Assembly (NCBI GenBank): GCA_964645655.1
Contig: CAZXZS010000001.1
Span: 434,001 to 498,000, forward strand
Origin: JAGOUA01 sp964645655
GTDB lineage: Bacteria; Patescibacteriota; Patescibacteriia; 2-12-FULL-60-25
Direction: 5' to 3'
Length of the DNA: 64,000 nt
Below, piece after piece: positions 33,467 through 42,332 of this stretch (position 1 is its first letter; each line of letters opens with the position of its first letter). The notes beneath the pieces were generated by a model. It was not told where the DNA came from and made no database searches. It worked only from the letters and a program-made list of their open reading frames with translations. The translations under genes were made by a program, and so were the position numbers.

Positions 33467-33472
33467 AGGCGG

Positions 33473-34945
33473 TTAGCGCCATTTCTGGCGGCGTTGCGTC
33501 TGGTTGACGAGGCGCGGCTTCTCCTTGATCTCGCCGGCGACGGCGACCATGCCAGGGCCGTTCTGGTTGTGCTTTTTCGAGGCCTTGGAGGACGGGATGT
33601 TCTGCGCCTTCACGACGATGGGGGTGCCGACGAAGCCGAACTTCTCGCGGAGGCGCTTCTCGAAGAAGCGGACCCAGTTCTGGTGGACCGAATCTTTCTC
33701 CCCGATGACGGTGATCACGATCGTGGGCGGCGCGGAGCCGACTTGGGCGGCGTCGTAGATGCGTGGGGATTTGGGGCCGTAGCTCGCGAGCGGCTTCATG
33801 GTCTTGATGCAGGCCTTGAGCTGGCGGTTGAGGGCGTTGTAGTCGATCTTGCGGTGGCGTTCGGCCTGGATCTCGAGGGCCTTGTCGAGGAGGGTGTGGA
33901 TACGCTGGCCTTCGAGGGCGCTCGTGAAGATGAGCGGGGCCCAGTTCAGGAACGGAAAACACTGGCGGATGAGCGCCTCGTAGGCCTGCGGCGATTTCGT
34001 CGTCTTGTTCTGCACGAGATCCCACTTGTTCGCGACCAGGATCAGGCCCTTGTGGGCGCTTTGCAGGATGCCGGCGAGGTGCCGGTCCTGGGCGGTCGGG
34101 TCTTGCGTGGCGTCGAAGACGAGGAGGGCGACGTCGCAGTCTTCGATGGCCTGCTGGTTGCGGCGGATACCCTCTTCTTCTAGGCGGGTGTCGATCTTCG
34201 AGGCCTTGCGCATGCCGGCGGTGTCGACGAGGACCATCTCGCGGTCACGGTAGATGAAGGTGGTGTCCTGCGGTTCACGGGTGGTATGGGCCGTCGGTGA
34301 CACGATCGCGCGCTCTTCGCCGATGATGGCGTTGGTAAGCGAGGACTTGCCGACGTTGGGACGGCCGACGAGGGCGATGCGCAGCGGTTCGGTCTCGAAG
34401 GCGGGGCGGGGTGGCTTGCCTTGGGCCACGAGGTCCGCATGGACGAGGTCGAGCAGGTCGCCGAGCCCGAGGCTCGTGACGGCGCTGATCGCATGTGGCT
34501 CGCCGAGTCCCAGCTGCTTCCATTGCGGGTCGCTGCCGGCGCGGCGGAGGGCTTCCTTATCGCACTTGTTGACGAGCAGGAATGCCTTCTTCTTGCTGGC
34601 GCGGATGCGTTGGGCGATCTCCTGGTCTTCGGGGAGGGGGCCGACCTGGGCGTCGACGAGGAAGAGCACGACGTCGGCTTCCTGGAGCGCGAAGCCGCTT
34701 TGGCGGGAAATGCCGGCGCCGATGTCATCTTTTTCGACGTCAAGCCCACCGGTATCGATCAATTCAAACACTTCCCCGCGCCAAACGACCTGGCCGTAGT
34801 TGCGGTCGCGGGTGGTGTGGGGGCTGTCGCTCGTGAGGGCATTTTTTTGCTCCGTTAAGCGGTTCCAGAGGGTGGACTTGCCGACGTTGGTGCGGCCCAC
34901 GAGGGCGACGCGGGGCAGGCGGGCAGTGCTTCGGTCAATGGTCAT
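33473..34945 (-). CDS. der: Ribosome-assembly GTPase Der (EngA)
   Basis: 490 aa with two GTPase domains: GRTNVGKST, DTGG, NKCD and GRPNVGKSS, DTAG, NKWD, then a KH-like domain. Needed for 50S maturation. ATG at 34945 chosen (MTIDRSTARLPRVALVG); it is 4 nt after the lcp stop. C-terminus basic. Confidence 0.97.
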   Translation of the reverse strand: MTIDRSTARLPRVALVGRTNVGKSTLWNRLTEQKNALTSDSPHTTRDRNYGQVVWRGEVFELIDTGGLDVEKDDIGAGISRQSGFALQEADVVLFLVDAQVGPLPEDQEIAQRIRASKKKAFLLVNKCDKEALRRAGSDPQWKQLGLGEPHAISAVTSLGLGDLLDLVHADLVAQGKPPRPAFETEPLRIALVGRPNVGKSSLTNAIIGEERAIVSPTAHTTREPQDTTFIYRDREMVLVDTAGMRKASKIDTRLEEEGIRRNQQAIEDCDVALLVFDATQDPTAQDRHLAGILQSAHKGLILVANKWDLVQNKTTKSPQAYEALIRQCFPFLNWAPLIFTSALEGQRIHTLLDKALEIQAERHRKIDYNALNRQLKACIKTMKPLASYGPKSPRIYDAAQVGSAPPTIVITVIGEKDSVHQNWVRFFEKRLREKFGFVGTPIVVKAQNIPSSKASKKHNQNGPGMVAVAGEIKEKPRLVNQTQRRQKWR

Positions 34946-34949
34946 AGGG

Positions 34950-36419
34950 TTATTTGGCCTCGACAAACGCGAAGCTGGCGTCGCCTAAGATAAGCAGGAA
35001 ATCCGTGGTTTGGGAATAGACCCGCTCCAGGGTGTCCGTATCGAGGGGGAACGTGCGGTACGAGCCGCCGTTGGTGGTCACGAGCTGGTCGGGGCTCACG
35101 CTCACGACGTCGGCACCGAGGAGGCGTTGGAGGCGAGCCAGTTCAGCGGGTTTCTTGCCCCCAGTGAGGTCGTAGATGGCGGACCGTTCGAAGCCGCGGC
35201 GGGCGGCGTTGCCGAGGGCGCCAATCTCGTAGCCGTTCCGTTCGAGCTTGGCGGCGGCCTGGGCGGCGAAATTGGTTCGGAAGGTCCCGTTTTTGACCTC
35301 GAGACGCACGGTCTCCTTTGGGCGTTCCTGCTGTTTGCGCGCCGTCGTGGTCTCGAAGGGGTTGCGGACGATCGCGCGGATCTCGGACCAGTCGGGCTGC
35401 TTCGGGAAGAGCATGTAGGCGCCGCCCACGTTCGCGGAGGCGAGGACGCCGTCCGGGGCGTCGGTTAAGGTCGTCATCGTTACCCTGTCTGGGGAGAATT
35501 CGTTCGCGAGGGGAGCGAACTTTAGGAGATCCCACACAGACAGGTCGGTTTGGATGTGTTCGCTTACGACGCGATACATGTCCGCAAGCTTACCCGGATC
35601 GGCGAGCGTGCCTAGCGAAAGGAGCTTTTCGCGTACGGCAAGCATAACCAGCTGCTGCCGGCGGCTGCGGGCGAAGTCGGATCCCTCACCGTTATTCCCA
35701 TGCCGGCTGCGGGCGAAGGTCAGGGCCTGCTCGCCGGTCATGGCCTGCGGGCCTTTCTTGAAGCTGACGGTCTTGACGCCGCCCGATTCGCCGACCGGAT
35801 AGGTGGGATCGGTAAAAGCGGTCTCGACGTTTACCGTGACGCCGCCGATCGCATCGATGAATTTGGTGAAGCCTTGGAAATCGATGCGGACGACGTGGTC
35901 AATGGGAATCTCCAGCAGCTGGGAGAAGGCCTGGGCGGTGCGGACGGCACCCTCGCCCGGGGCTTCCTGTTCGGCGTAGGCGTGGACGGCGTTGATCTTC
36001 TCGAAGCGGCCGGAGCCGAGCGGATAGGCGAGGTCGCGGGGGATCGAGACGAGGCCGACCCGCTTGTTCTCGAGGTCCACGGAAGCCACGAGGATGGAAT
36101 CGGTGAGGTTCGAGCCCTCATGTCCCGCCCCTCCGATCCCGAGGATGAGCACGTTGAGGCGGCCTTTTTCGCTGGGGAGGGCAGGGGCTACGCCGTTCGC
36201 CTGGGCGCCAAACAGGAGGCGACGCACGTCGCTGATGATGGGGATGTGTTGCGTCGGTGCGCTTGCGGCGGCGAGGCGCTGGTTCGACAGGTATGACCAA
36301 CGGGCCCCGAAGGCCGAGAGGCACGCCACGAGCGCCATGAAAGCGATCGCGATGACGTAGGTCTGTTTCTTGAACCGTCCTTCCATGGCGCGGAGGAGGT
36401 CGGGGCTGGGAGTATCCAT
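34950..36419 (-). CDS. LytR-CpsA-Psr family protein
   Basis: 489 aa. Short cytoplasmic N-terminus, one TM (about 22-42), LCP domain (LNVLILGIGGAGHEGSNLTDS, GLVSIPRDLAYPLG, KINAVHAYAEQE, ALTFARSRHGNNGEGSDFAR) and a C-terminal LytR_C domain (VRLEVKNGTFRTNFAAQAAA). Such enzymes attach anionic glycopolymers to peptidoglycan. Start follows TGCTACGAT by 8 nt, so it is probably leaderless. First gene of the leftward der-pth-dprA-topA run. Confidence 0.93.
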   Translation of the reverse strand: MDTPSPDLLRAMEGRFKKQTYVIAIAFMALVACLSAFGARWSYLSNQRLAAASAPTQHIPIISDVRRLLFGAQANGVAPALPSEKGRLNVLILGIGGAGHEGSNLTDSILVASVDLENKRVGLVSIPRDLAYPLGSGRFEKINAVHAYAEQEAPGEGAVRTAQAFSQLLEIPIDHVVRIDFQGFTKFIDAIGGVTVNVETAFTDPTYPVGESGGVKTVSFKKGPQAMTGEQALTFARSRHGNNGEGSDFARSRRQQLVMLAVREKLLSLGTLADPGKLADMYRVVSEHIQTDLSVWDLLKFAPLANEFSPDRVTMTTLTDAPDGVLASANVGGAYMLFPKQPDWSEIRAIVRNPFETTTARKQQERPKETVRLEVKNGTFRTNFAAQAAAKLERNGYEIGALGNAARRGFERSAIYDLTGGKKPAELARLQRLLGADVVSVSPDQLVTTNGGSYRTFPLDTDTLERVYSQTTDFLLILGDASFAFVEAK

Positions 36420-36630
36420 GTTGTCCGATCGTAGCAGAAAACGGCTCCCTTGGGAAACCTTCGGGAACGCCTCGCGCCGCATTCGATGAAATGCCTTGAG
36501 ACCTGCAAAACACGCGATTTTTCGTCGTGTTGGAATAAAACCGGCGCAGGCGTAGGGGCGTTCGCCGTACGCGTGCGTTTTTTCGCGGTCCTGCGGACGG
36601 CCGCCGGGTGTGCTATACTCATCCCAGTCT
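36420..36630. promoter_or_regulatory. Divergent promoter region, lcp and secretion cluster
   Basis: 211 bp. Leftward extended -10 TGCTACGAT (hexamer 36433-36428) for the lcp gene; rightward extended -10 TGCTATACT (hexamer 36614-36619) for the secretion cluster. No gene between them. Confidence 0.65.
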
Positions 36631-39519
36631 ATGAACCTTGTCTCCCGGTGCCAGCATCTGTTCGCCTCGCTTTGGAAGCGGACATCCTTCAAGGCGGCGT
36701 TCCTGCTGATTCTGGGGATCTTCGTATTCGTGCAAGCGACGCCGGTGTTGGCGCAGCAGGGAGGTGTTGGGCAAGCGGTTGATGGATCCGACATTAGCCA
36801 GATCGTGCGTGGTGCAAGCAGCATTTCTTGCGGTCAAGGGGCGCCGACCTGTTTGTTGCAAGTCGTGAGTTTCATCGTAACTTTCATTTTTAGCATCATC
36901 AGTTATTTCCTTTCGAAGCTACTCGTTCTGCTGACGAGTATCCTGATCACGTTTGCCCGGTATAACTCGTTCAATAACGCGCCGCCCGTGGAGATCGGAT
37001 GGGTGATCGTGCGGGATATCTGCAACATGTTCTTCATCATCGTGTTGCTGGTGTCCGCGTTCGCGACGATCATCGGGAAAGGGGAGGATTTGGGGATGCA
37101 CTATTCGAACGTCATCAAGAAGCTGTTGGTCGCGGCCGTGCTGGTCAATTTTTCGCGGACGATCGTGTTGCTGCTGATCGACGTGTCGCAGGTATTTACG
37201 CTTACCTTCGTTTCCGCGTTCGAAGGGACGATTGCCGGGAACCTCATCCAAGGGCTCGGGATCAACCAAATGGTGCAGCTCCAGGAGCAAAACATGGCGG
37301 CGGGGGCGCAAGGAGGGCAGCAGGTGATTGACGTCGTCGGGATCGGGATGGCTTACCTCCTCTCGATTTTCCTCCTGGTCACGGCCGTGGCGATCGTGCT
37401 GCTATACGTCGGGTATTTCATCGTACGTATCATCGCCCTCTGGATGCTGATCATCGCCTCGCCCTTCGCTTTCCTGGCGGATGCTTTGCCGGGGACGATG
37501 AAGAGCGTGCTTCCCAAGGAGGCGAGTGGGTTTTGGGGCCAATTGAGCGCGCAACTGACGGGGGGTCCGCTCATCGCGTTTTGGCTGTGGTTAAGTTTCG
37601 CCACGATCCAGCAGACGGCCGCTTCAGGAGGGTTTGCCTCGGCGAATATCGGGTTTGATTTTCCGCAGGATGGCACGGCGAACCAGGTGTTGGGGTTCGT
37701 GACCCGCATCGGGACGGCGCCGCAACTGGCCGGATTCATCGTCGCGGTGGCGATGTTGGGCATGGGGTTCAAGGCGGCGACAAGCACGGCTTCCAGCGTC
37801 GCGGGAGGCTTGTTGGCGGGGGTGGCAAAAAGAGTCGAAGGGTATCGCGACAAAGCGTTTTCCGCGCTGGCGCGTTCTCCGTATACGGCGGTCAAGACGG
37901 TTGGAAGGGGCGTTGGACGCGGCATTGGGGCGGCAGGGCGCGCGGGTTTCAACTTTGCGGATAAGAAGTACGGGATCACTTCTCGACTTGGCTCTGGGAT
38001 TGCGCGCGGGTCGGCGGGGGTCGGCGCGGGCGAAGGAGGGTTGGCTGCTGCCGGCGGAAGATTGGGTGACGCCATGCGCTTGATTCCAGGCGTTGGCGGT
38101 GCGCTTGCTACGGGGGCGGCCGGAACGCTAGCGGCCCGGCGGGCCGGATTGATCGGGGCGGACAAGAAAAAGGTTGATGAGCGAATGGGCGACATTAATA
38201 AATTGCCGCCGGAGCAGCGCGTGAACGCGCTCCGTCAGTTGTCGGGCGAAGACTTGTCGTCTGGAGGGGTTGCCGCTCTTGAGCGTCAGCACGAGGAGCT
38301 TAGCAAGGCGGAAAATAAGAAGGTTTTGCAGGAGGTGTTTGAGAAGCAGGCGGCGGAGAAAATCAAGGCAGATGCGGCCGCTGCCGGTGTGACGATGACG
38401 GATAAGCAGGTCGAGCGTCAGGCAAAGGCTGTCGCCACTAAGCGCGTGGCCGATGAAGAGGAGAAGCGGATCGCGAAATTGAAGGAATATGCAGAAAAGG
38501 CGAACGACACCAATCGCCTGGATGCGCTCAAGAAGGAGTCCGAGAAGAAGATGCGGTTTGATAATGCAACGGAGCGTGATGCGCGCCTTGATGAGATCTT
38601 GAAGGATCCGTCATCACTGAAGGAGCTTGACCAGCAGCAGTTGAAAACAGGGAAGTTTGTCATTGACCTGATGCAGAGAGCTGGTGCGTTGAAGTCCGAT
38701 GGGACAGTCGATGCGATGCGGCTTTCGGATATGAAGGAGACGTTCAAGGACCAGAAAGAGTTGCTTTCGTCAATTGACGTGATGTCGAAGCAGATTGACG
38801 GAAAGGGGAAGAGCATCGCAGAATTGCAGGGAATGGTCATCCAAGACGGGCCGCACGATGAGAAGCGCCTCTATTCTACGTCTGGAAATGGTGAGCCGGT
38901 CTATTCCGATAAGGAAAAGGCTGCCATCGCGGCCATGACTACAGCTGGCGCTCGTACGCATGGACAGCCGCTTTCCTCGACCCAACAAAAGGCGTTCCAG
39001 GAAGCGAGGAAGGCTGGCTTGCCGCTACAAATGATTATTGACGCTTTTGATGCGAAGGATTCTACGGGTAAATCGGATGGGCAGCTCGCCGCTTATTACG
39101 CCTCGTTGGCTCATAAGGCGGCAGATGATTCCAAAGACTACAATAACGCGGTTAAGGAGATCAGCGGTCTCATCCGGATGGGGATTCAAGGGAATTCTGG
39201 GCCGGCCGAGCGTATGGATATCGCTCATGCCGCCGTGCGCAGTCAGGAGGTCGTTGATAATATCTTCGGAAATTACAATAAGATGTCGAAGGATCGCCAG
39301 AAGCAGGTCATGAGCATCGTTACTGAATTGGTAGCTGTTGAAAATGAGATAAAAAAGATCGATGAAGGCGCTCGAACGCAGCAACAGAAGGATATTATGA
39401 CCCAGCTTGCGTATATGCGCGAAAAGATTTTCCCGGCGGAGAAGGTAGCGAGCACCGGACCTGGAGTGAAGGACATTCCCGCCGCGCCCGCCTCAATTCG
39501 CGCGGCCCTTCATCCATAA
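36631..39519 (+). CDS. VirB6/TrbL-like membrane protein of the secretion cluster
   Basis: 962 aa. N-terminal signal-like helix (AAFLLILGIFVFVQATPVLAQQ), about six further TM helices to residue ~400, then a Gly-rich linker and a ~500-residue charged cytoplasmic tail rich in Lys/Glu/Asp and coiled-coil-like (EKKMRFDNATERDARLDEIL). TM layout and the PrgI and VirB4-like neighbours support a VirB6/TrbL-like channel component. The long tail is unusual; its base use is less GC-rich than the TM part. ATG 11 nt after TATACT. Confidence 0.75.
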   Translation: MNLVSRCQHLFASLWKRTSFKAAFLLILGIFVFVQATPVLAQQGGVGQAVDGSDISQIVRGASSISCGQGAPTCLLQVVSFIVTFIFSIISYFLSKLLVLLTSILITFARYNSFNNAPPVEIGWVIVRDICNMFFIIVLLVSAFATIIGKGEDLGMHYSNVIKKLLVAAVLVNFSRTIVLLLIDVSQVFTLTFVSAFEGTIAGNLIQGLGINQMVQLQEQNMAAGAQGGQQVIDVVGIGMAYLLSIFLLVTAVAIVLLYVGYFIVRIIALWMLIIASPFAFLADALPGTMKSVLPKEASGFWGQLSAQLTGGPLIAFWLWLSFATIQQTAASGGFASANIGFDFPQDGTANQVLGFVTRIGTAPQLAGFIVAVAMLGMGFKAATSTASSVAGGLLAGVAKRVEGYRDKAFSALARSPYTAVKTVGRGVGRGIGAAGRAGFNFADKKYGITSRLGSGIARGSAGVGAGEGGLAAAGGRLGDAMRLIPGVGGALATGAAGTLAARRAGLIGADKKKVDERMGDINKLPPEQRVNALRQLSGEDLSSGGVAALERQHEELSKAENKKVLQEVFEKQAAEKIKADAAAAGVTMTDKQVERQAKAVATKRVADEEEKRIAKLKEYAEKANDTNRLDALKKESEKKMRFDNATERDARLDEILKDPSSLKELDQQQLKTGKFVIDLMQRAGALKSDGTVDAMRLSDMKETFKDQKELLSSIDVMSKQIDGKGKSIAELQGMVIQDGPHDEKRLYSTSGNGEPVYSDKEKAAIAAMTTAGARTHGQPLSSTQQKAFQEARKAGLPLQMIIDAFDAKDSTGKSDGQLAAYYASLAHKAADDSKDYNNAVKEISGLIRMGIQGNSGPAERMDIAHAAVRSQEVVDNIFGNYNKMSKDRQKQVMSIVTELVAVENEIKKIDEGARTQQQKDIMTQLAYMREKIFPAEKVASTGPGVKDIPAAPASIRAALHP

Positions 39520-39543
39520 CCGTTTTCCTATTCCTGTCGACCT

Positions 39544-41175
39544 ATGGATCGCAACACCTGGCTCGCACACTTTGAAGCGGCTGCCGAGCCAGTTCAGTTT
39601 TACCTGTTGGACGAGGCTTCCGCGTCGGCGGAAACACGGGCCCAGGAACAGTTGGGGTTCGAACATGACGCTTGGGATCGCCTGATGGACCTGGTTTGGG
39701 AAGCGGTGTTTGCGGGATTATCGGCGACTGAATTTCAACAAGGCGTGAAAGCCGTTGCGGTGAATCGCGATCCTTTAGAAGTCGAAAAAATCCTCTCCCT
39801 CGAGCTCCTCTATCCGCTCGCCGACCTCCTGTCCTGGGACCTCGACAGCCGCCTCCAGCAACTGGGCGTGCCCCTTGCCTCCCATCAGGGCCGCCACCGC
39901 ATCTCCCTCCGCCCCATGTCGTACGGCGCCGCCGTGCGTCGGATTGCGCTTGAGGCTCGGATCAGCCTATTGGGCGAAGAGGTCGTGCGCCGCGTGCGCG
40001 ACATTTTCGTCTCCTACGTCAAACGCGTCCGGACCATCGAACAGGTGATCGAGCTTCTTCGCCGGCCCGTCGCCGATGGGGGGATGGGATGGACGCTGGA
40101 CCAGGCACAAGCGTTTCTGGCGGCAACGGACGCGGTCCTGAAGCTCGTGCCGGTGCTGTCGGAGGAAGACTATTCGCGCTGGATGCAGCAGACGCAGCGC
40201 GAGGCCGAGGTCGAGCGGATCAATACGGCGACCGCTGCCAAGCAGAAGGCCCAGGAGGCCGTCAGGGAGGCCGACGAGCTTGCGGCCGGGGCCCAACGCC
40301 CCATTTTGTCGCCGACCGCCTCGTTGCTTGATCGGGGAGTCGAAGAGGCCTATGTTTTAGCCAATATCCAAGGATTGGATGACTATTTGAAAAAGCGCTT
40401 GCGGAACGTCATTTCGACGCGCTTGCGTGGCGTGCGCAATCCGGAGCAGGTGCGCGAAGTGCTCCTGCGAGACAGCAAGGTCGGCGGCTTGGGCCAGACG
40501 GCTTCCGAAGCCGAACGGATCGCCGGCGTGATCGAGCAGCTCTACGTCGAATACCACGACAAGATCCAGGCGGAAGAGCGGAAGAAGGTCGAGACGTTCG
40601 TCCTGGAGCAGCAAAAGCGGATTGAGGACCGGCAAGGACGCGAGGCGGAGGAACGCGAGGCGTGGTACCAGCAAAAGCTGCAGAGCGTCGCCCAAGGGGA
40701 AACGGGTGCGGTGGCCGCCCTCCGCGCCGTCATGCAAGGCGTGCGCGTGGCCGGCCCGACCTGCGACATCCCGACGTCGGGCGTACAGGTAACGGTCCAG
40801 GGGGCGCCGGCGACCCCGTTGAAGCGTGTCGATGCGGTCCAGGGCTACGTTCGCCTTACGAGCCTTACGGAAGAGCTGGAGCATATGGACCTGGCCCGTT
40901 TCCGTCGGTTGGCAAAGAAGCCGGACGAGGCGAAGAAAAAAATCGACCAGATGTTCCAGAGCCTGAAGCAGGAATCGTACGACCGCTGGTTGGAAGGGGT
41001 CAAGCGTTGGCGCCAGTCCCCCTTGCAGCAGCAGTACCTGAGCCTGGTCGCGCGCGCCTTCGCCGAGCAGCGGCCCGTGTCCGAAATCGCCCAGGCGCCA
41101 GGGGCGGGAGCGGAATCCCTGACGCCCGAGGAGGTCGGCGTGATCATCGACCTGAACCAGCAGCTTAGCCTCTAG
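39544..41175 (+). CDS. Unrecognised soluble protein in secretion cluster
   Basis: 543 aa, no TM, mostly helical and highly charged, with a coiled coil around RMQQTQREAEVERINTATAA-like sequence (about 215-245) and again near the KVETFVLEQQKRIEDRQGRE stretch. I recognise no family. It lies 24 nt after the VirB6-like gene and 3 nt before the PrgI gene, so it is likely a cytoplasmic component of the same apparatus. Confidence 0.7.
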   Translation: MDRNTWLAHFEAAAEPVQFYLLDEASASAETRAQEQLGFEHDAWDRLMDLVWEAVFAGLSATEFQQGVKAVAVNRDPLEVEKILSLELLYPLADLLSWDLDSRLQQLGVPLASHQGRHRISLRPMSYGAAVRRIALEARISLLGEEVVRRVRDIFVSYVKRVRTIEQVIELLRRPVADGGMGWTLDQAQAFLAATDAVLKLVPVLSEEDYSRWMQQTQREAEVERINTATAAKQKAQEAVREADELAAGAQRPILSPTASLLDRGVEEAYVLANIQGLDDYLKKRLRNVISTRLRGVRNPEQVREVLLRDSKVGGLGQTASEAERIAGVIEQLYVEYHDKIQAEERKKVETFVLEQQKRIEDRQGREAEEREAWYQQKLQSVAQGETGAVAALRAVMQGVRVAGPTCDIPTSGVQVTVQGAPATPLKRVDAVQGYVRLTSLTEELEHMDLARFRRLAKKPDEAKKKIDQMFQSLKQESYDRWLEGVKRWRQSPLQQQYLSLVARAFAEQRPVSEIAQAPGAGAESLTPEEVGVIIDLNQQLSL

Positions 41176-41178
41176 CCT

Positions 41179-41631
41179 ATGCCTGAAAAGTTCGTCGTCC
41201 CGCAATTCATCGACAATGAGGACAAGATCCTGGGGCCGATCACGGTGCGCCAGTTCCTGATCTGCTTGTTTGCGCTCCTGCCGATCTTCATCCTGTACAA
41301 GGTGCTGTCGTTCCTGTGGTTCGTCCCGTCCGGACTTGCGGTGGCGGGGTTGGCCGGGGTGTTCGCGTTCCTGAAGGTCAATGGCCAGCCGTTCCATATT
41401 TTTGCGGTGAATGCCTTGCAGACGAGCCTGCGTCCGGACCTGCGCGTGTGGAACCGGCAGTTGGACGAGGCGCAGATCCGCGCGTACCTGAAGCAGGAAC
41501 GTGAGGCCTTGTTGCGGCCGCAGGAAGCTGGGATTCCGCGCAAGGAGGCACCCACGACCCGCCATTTGCGTGACCTCTCCCTTATGGTGAACACGGGGGG
41601 CGTGTATAATCCCCATGACGACGAAGCCTAA
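41179..41631 (+). CDS. PrgI family protein
   Basis: 150 aa. N-terminus KFVVPQFIDNEDKILGPITV and two TM helices (about 28-46 and 50-66) match the PrgI/VirB3-like family that precedes TraC/VirB4-type genes in Gram-positive and CPR conjugation-like loci. Predicted inner-membrane platform component. Short gaps to both neighbours (3 nt). Confidence 0.85.
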   Translation: MPEKFVVPQFIDNEDKILGPITVRQFLICLFALLPIFILYKVLSFLWFVPSGLAVAGLAGVFAFLKVNGQPFHIFAVNALQTSLRPDLRVWNRQLDEAQIRAYLKQEREALLRPQEAGIPRKEAPTTRHLRDLSLMVNTGGVYNPHDDEA

Positions 41632-41634
41632 CCT

Positions 41635-42324
41635 ATGCAAAGCAAACAGCTGGCCGGCAACAAGCCCGGCGTGTCGGCCCAGAAATTCCTCGACATATCC
41701 GAGATCCGCGAGGACCTCGTCTTGTTGAAGGATGGCACGTTGCGTGGCGTGTTGGCGGTCTCGAGCATCAATTTTGCCCTCAAGTCGGTCGATGAGCAGA
41801 ACGCGATCGTGCAGGCGTACATGCAGTTCCTGAACGGCCTTGATTTTCCCATCCAAGTCATCATCCAGTCGCGCAAGATGAACATCGACGGGTACATGCG
41901 CCAGCTGGACGAGAACGAGAAGGGGCAGGGGAGCGACCTCCTCAAAGGGCAGATCCGCGACTACAAGGAATTTATCAAGCAATTGGTGAAGATGGGCGAC
42001 ATCATGCAGAAACGCTTCTTCGTGGTGGTGCCCTACAACCCGGCCGGGCAGAAGGTGGCCGGCCAAAAAGGGTTTTCCGAGCGGCTCACCGACATCTTCT
42101 CCCCTCGGATCGGCATCAAGCTTTCCGAGGAGCGTTTCCAGAAATATAAGTTCGAATTGAGCCTGCGGCTGAACCAGATCATCTCGGGCCTGTCCTCCAT
42201 GTCGCTGAATGCGGTTCAGCTGGATACGCAGAGCTTGATCGAACTCTATTACACGGTGTATAATCCTGAATTGTTTGAACACCAGCGCCTGGCCAACCTG
42301 AACGAGCTCCAGGTCCAGGTCTAG
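41635..42324 (+). CDS. TraC-like N-terminal domain protein
   Basis: 229 aa. Sequence such as EIREDLVLLKDGTLRGVLAV and NAIVQAYMQFLNGLDFPIQV resembles the N-terminal domain of VirB4/TraC ATPases, here encoded separately from the ATPase gene. No Walker motifs. 3 nt after the PrgI gene, 8 nt before the ATPase gene. Adjacent split genes of this kind are, from memory, common in CPR genomes, so I do not treat it as a broken gene. Confidence 0.75.
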   Translation: MQSKQLAGNKPGVSAQKFLDISEIREDLVLLKDGTLRGVLAVSSINFALKSVDEQNAIVQAYMQFLNGLDFPIQVIIQSRKMNIDGYMRQLDENEKGQGSDLLKGQIRDYKEFIKQLVKMGDIMQKRFFVVVPYNPAGQKVAGQKGFSERLTDIFSPRIGIKLSEERFQKYKFELSLRLNQIISGLSSMSLNAVQLDTQSLIELYYTVYNPELFEHQRLANLNELQVQV

Positions 42325-42332
42325 CTCCTTGT